Below, piece by piece: positions 61,374-64,000 of a stretch of DNA of 64,000 nucleotides. Every line of letters starts with the position of its first letter. Within the stretch, counting starts at the first letter, position 1. The DNA lies in the NCBI RefSeq assembly GCF_048551375.1, contig NZ_JBLYZJ010000003.1, forward strand, positions 138,698-202,697, given 5' to 3'. The stretch comes from Faucicola sp048551375 (GTDB taxonomy: Bacteria; Pseudomonadota; Gammaproteobacteria; Pseudomonadales; Moraxellaceae). The notes below the pieces were generated by a model. It was not told where the DNA came from and made no database searches. It was given only the letters and a program-made list of their open reading frames with translations. A program made the translations under genes and the position numbers.

Positions 61374-62447
61374 TTATTCTTTGGTTGTTTTTATCATCTC
61401 AACACATCGTTGATATAACGCACTAACAATCATGCCAAAATCTTTGAACGCAGGATTGTCGGTTTGTCCATGATAATAACGGTAATAAATCTGTTGAGCA
61501 ATCCCTGCCAAACGAAATACCCCAAATACTTCGTAAAACGCCCAGTTATCCACGCTTAAGCCCATTTTATCAAGGTAATACGCCACCACTTGCTCACGGG
61601 TCATCATGCCTACAAGGTGGGTTGGCTGACGGCGAGTGGCTTTCATCACGGCATTGTCATCGGCTTGAATCCAGTACGCCAACGCACAGCCCAACTCCAT
61701 CAATGGGTCGCCCAAGGTCGCCATTTCCCAGTCCAATACGCCAATCACTTGGGTCGGATTGACAGGGTCTAAAATCACATTGTCAAATCGCCAATCGTTG
61801 TGAATCACGCAAGTTTTGCTGTCGCTCGGAATATTGGCTTTGAGCCACTCACGTACATCGACAAAGTCTGGCACGTCTGGTGTGCGTGCTTGTTCGTAGC
61901 GTTTGTCCCAGCCCATCACTTGACGTTCGCAGTAGCCCTCACCTTTACCCAATGCCATCAAATCAGGGTTTTGCTGATAATCAACTTGGTGTAACGCAAT
62001 CAAGGCATCAACCACGTTTTGGCAAAGGTCACTGACTTCCTGCTCGGTTAAGGTCAAGTCTTTGGGTAAATTGGCACGAGGAATAATACCCTCGATTCTG
62101 TCCATCACATAAAAATCACAGCCAATTACCGCCTCATCAGTACAAAGGGCAACCATATTTGGCACGAGTGGATATTGGGATTTTAGGGCGTTTTGTACCG
62201 TGTATTCACGCACCATGTCGTGAGCGGATTTGGCTTTTGTGCCTTTGGGTGGACGGCGTAAAATCAAATCTCGATTGGCATATTCAAGACGATATGTCCA
62301 GTTGGACGCACCACCAGAAAATTGGGTGACTCTTGGCTCAAGGGGTGGTTCGCCTTTTAAATCAACGCCTTGCGATATTAGCCAAGTGGTAACGGCTTGG
62401 GCATCGAGTTCTTCGCCTTGGCGGACGGTGTTTGCGGTGTCTAGCAT
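61374..62447 (-). CDS. APH-like phosphotransferase (ACAD10/11 kinase type)
   Basis: A 357-residue kinase-fold protein of the aminoglycoside-phosphotransferase superfamily, in the subgroup next to acyl-CoA dehydrogenases. The N-terminal ATP-binding part has GGASNWTYRLEYANRDLILR; the catalytic loop is VIHNDWRFDNVILD (HxDxxxxN) and the metal site GVLDWEMATLGDP. The subgroup includes LvaA and the kinase domain of human ACAD11, which phosphorylate 4-hydroxyacyl-CoA. An antibiotic kinase role is unlikely given the context: an acyl-CoA dehydrogenase upstream and a phosphatase 9 bases downstream. Confidence 0.87.
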   Translation of the reverse strand: MLDTANTVRQGEELDAQAVTTWLISQGVDLKGEPPLEPRVTQFSGGASNWTYRLEYANRDLILRRPPKGTKAKSAHDMVREYTVQNALKSQYPLVPNMVALCTDEAVIGCDFYVMDRIEGIIPRANLPKDLTLTEQEVSDLCQNVVDALIALHQVDYQQNPDLMALGKGEGYCERQVMGWDKRYEQARTPDVPDFVDVREWLKANIPSDSKTCVIHNDWRFDNVILDPVNPTQVIGVLDWEMATLGDPLMELGCALAYWIQADDNAVMKATRRQPTHLVGMMTREQVVAYYLDKMGLSVDNWAFYEVFGVFRLAGIAQQIYYRYYHGQTDNPAFKDFGMIVSALYQRCVEMIKTTKE

Positions 62448-62482
62448 TGTATATTTTACCTTGTCAATTAGTAATGGCTATT

Positions 62483-62577
62483 GGGCGTATGCAATACGCC
62501 CCTACATAGGTTCTAATTATTCAACAAAATCGTTAGTTAAAAAATCGCCTTAAATGGTGCGTATAACGCACCTTACT
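62483..62577. repeat. REP-like palindromes between kinase and dehydrogenase genes
   Basis: GGGCGTATGCAATACGCCCC then TACA at 62483, and the GGTGCGT variant GGTGCGTATAACGCACC at 62555-62572. The latter touches the stop codon of the dehydrogenase gene, so the repeat forms the very end of that gene. Confidence 0.78.
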
Positions 62578-63808
62578 TAACTTGGGCTTGGCGTTTTTTG
62601 ACTTCTAATTTGGCAATCATACCTTTATGCACTTCGTCTGGACCATCGGCAAGACGTAGGCTACGAGCTTGGTTAAAGAACATCGGCAATAAGGTATCTT
62701 GACACACGCCCATACCACCATGTAGTTGAATCGCCATATCCACCACTTCTTGCAATACTGTTGGGGCAACGACTTTAATCGCTGAAATTTCGGTCAATGA
62801 GGCTTTTGTGCCAAGTTTATCCATTTTATAGGCAGTGTACAGGGTCAATAGGCGTGCTTGGTCGATTTTGACACGAGCCTCAGCGATACGCTCACGATTG
62901 CCCCCTAAGTCCAAAATCGGCTTACCAAAGGCAGTACGGCTCAAACCTCTGTCAATGGCAAGTTCTAGGGCTTTTTCTGCCGCCCCAATACAACGCATAC
63001 AATGGTGAATCCGCCCCGGTCCTAAGCGACCTTGTGCAATGGCAAAGCCCTCGCCCGCCCCACCGATAAAGTTCGCCACAGGCACACGCACATTGTCAAA
63101 ACTCATCTCGCCATGTCCATGTGGTGCATCATAGTCATTAAACACCTTGAGCATACGCTCGATTTTGACCCCTTTGGCATCGACTGGCACAAGCACCATC
63201 GAATGTTGATGATGACGGTCTTTGCTAGGGTCTGGCGTGTGAGCCATAAAAATCACCAATTTGGCATTTGGGTCGCCCAAACCTGACGACCACCATTTAC
63301 GCCCATTTAGCACGATTTCATCACCCTCGACAATCGCTGTCGCCTGCATATTGGTGGCATCCGAGCTTGCCACATCTGGCTCAGTCATACCAAATACCGA
63401 GCGAATCTCGCCTGCCAACAGTGGGGTTAGCCATTCGGCTTTTTGGGCATCGTTGCCATATCGCCATAGCACTTCCATGTTACCGCTGTCAGGGGCGTTA
63501 CAGTTGAAGACGTGAGGGGCGATTAAACTTCTGCCAGACAGTTCGGCAATATGGGCGTATTCTTGTACCGATAAGCCTTGACCAAGGGTGTCATCTGGGA
63601 TAAACATATTCCATAGGTTTTGGGCTTTGGCTTTGGCTTTGAGTTCGGAAAGTTCTTCGGGCCATTGCCATGTTGTCCAGTCGCCGTCTGGGTTCATTTT
63701 GTGGGCTTTTTGCCAAAAGGCGGTTTCGATAGGTTCGATTTCGGTTTGGATAAAGGCTTTGGTGCGTGCGATGTAGTCTTTGGCTTTGTCGCTGAGTTGG
63801 AATTCCAT
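62573..63808 (-). CDS. Acyl-CoA dehydrogenase (ACAD10/11-like)
   Basis: FAD enzyme of 411 residues in the acyl-CoA dehydrogenase family. The family segments are VFGMTEPDVASSDATNMQAT (FAD/substrate), GRKWWSSGLGDP, RTAFGKPILDLGGNRERIA and QLHGGMGVCQDTLLP. Its size and the W-W-S-S motif fit the ACAD10/11 group, which acts on long or 4-modified chains. AAAGGAAAA precedes the ATG. With the kinase gene behind it, it looks like a split version of animal ACAD11. It opens the minus-strand cluster. The space upstream, to the window end, holds possible operators. Confidence 0.9.
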   Translation of the reverse strand: MEFQLSDKAKDYIARTKAFIQTEIEPIETAFWQKAHKMNPDGDWTTWQWPEELSELKAKAKAQNLWNMFIPDDTLGQGLSVQEYAHIAELSGRSLIAPHVFNCNAPDSGNMEVLWRYGNDAQKAEWLTPLLAGEIRSVFGMTEPDVASSDATNMQATAIVEGDEIVLNGRKWWSSGLGDPNAKLVIFMAHTPDPSKDRHHQHSMVLVPVDAKGVKIERMLKVFNDYDAPHGHGEMSFDNVRVPVANFIGGAGEGFAIAQGRLGPGRIHHCMRCIGAAEKALELAIDRGLSRTAFGKPILDLGGNRERIAEARVKIDQARLLTLYTAYKMDKLGTKASLTEISAIKVVAPTVLQEVVDMAIQLHGGMGVCQDTLLPMFFNQARSLRLADGPDEVHKGMIAKLEVKKRQAQVK

Positions 63809-63904
63809 GCGGTGTTTTCCTTTTGCTGAGTTGAATTTTGTATTCTTGATACAGCATAACGGATTTTTTATAATGAATAAAATGATTTGTTTTCAAATAT
63901 TGGT

Positions 63905-63919
63905 ATGAATTTTATTCAT
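63905..63919. promoter_or_regulatory. ATGAAT-TTT-ATTCAT palindrome upstream of acyl-CoA dehydrogenase gene
   Basis: A perfect 6-base inverted repeat with a 3-base spacer lies about 97-111 bases before the start. A weaker copy ATGAATAAAATGAT occurs near 63874. It could bind a TetR or FadR-type regulator of the lipid cluster. Inferred from symmetry only. Confidence 0.35.
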
Positions 63920-64000
63920 TTATTAACTGAAGTTACGCACTTCAATAAAAACAAGGTATTATAAAAAAAAGCAAGTCACTAAGAGCCGACAAATGAATAG

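Noticed and set aside
61374..62447. Aminoglycoside resistance kinase
   Set aside because: The fold is shared, but length, motifs and linkage to acyl-CoA dehydrogenase fit the ACAD10/11 kinase subgroup.

Overview
The window looks like chromosomal DNA of a Moraxella-type gammaproteobacterium (Moraxellaceae, close to the M. osloensis group). The evidence is gene content: a split leuC-leuD-leuB operon behind a LysR gene, a wax-ester synthase, the fimT-pilV-pilW-pilX-pilY1-pilE order, TfpZ and PglL pilin accessory proteins, and an eptA/mcr-like gene followed by a PAP2 gene. Composition is moderate to low GC, with a clearly AT-richer patch in the pilin region. The species assignment is inference from content; no marker gene such as 16S rRNA is present.

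Layout: 0-8 kb holds glutamine synthetase, a proline/sodium symporter, two tandem FadL-type outer-membrane proteins and a LysR regulator. 8.4-12.2 kb has a small CxxC protein and leuCDB. 12.2-20 kb has a VIT-family transporter, lipid A phosphoethanolamine transferase plus PAP2, an alanine/sodium symporter, an MFS exporter and an HSL-type hydrolase. 20-31.6 kb is a surface-glycan and type IV pilin island on the minus strand: pseF, pseC, a small unknown protein, a polyprenyl-phosphate sugar transferase, PglL, TfpZ, a second pilin, two beta-lactamase-fold hydrolases, an ICMT-like membrane methyltransferase and the main pilin behind a sigma-54 promoter. 32-40.3 kb is the minor pilin/PilY1 operon. 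40.5-50.9 kb carries comF, pldA, a DUF3465 lipoprotein, dsbD, gspG-gspF, an unknown protein, an AraC regulator and 5-formyltetrahydrofolate cyclo-ligase. 51-59.4 kb has thiG, a wax-ester synthase/DGAT, a glutamate/aspartate-type ABC transporter with two binding-protein genes, and hslO. 59.5-63.8 kb is a lipid-catabolism cluster (SDR, histidine phosphatase, APH-like kinase, acyl-CoA dehydrogenase).

The intergenic spaces are rich in small repeats. I see a palindromic GGGCGTATGCAATACGCCC family at about a dozen sites (often as inverted pairs), a G/C-run element present twice, and a 140-base element with 16-base inverted ends and a target duplication, plus decayed relatives. One repeat appears to have supplied the ribosome binding site of the PAP2 gene.

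The best candidate for an undescribed system is the cassette between the two pilin genes: an ICMT-like membrane methyltransferase translationally coupled to two tandem membrane-anchored serine hydrolases. It sits beside the pilin glycosylation genes, and may modify and de-modify pilin or its glycan. This function is inferred from context only. No CRISPR array, tRNA, rRNA or intact insertion sequence was seen.
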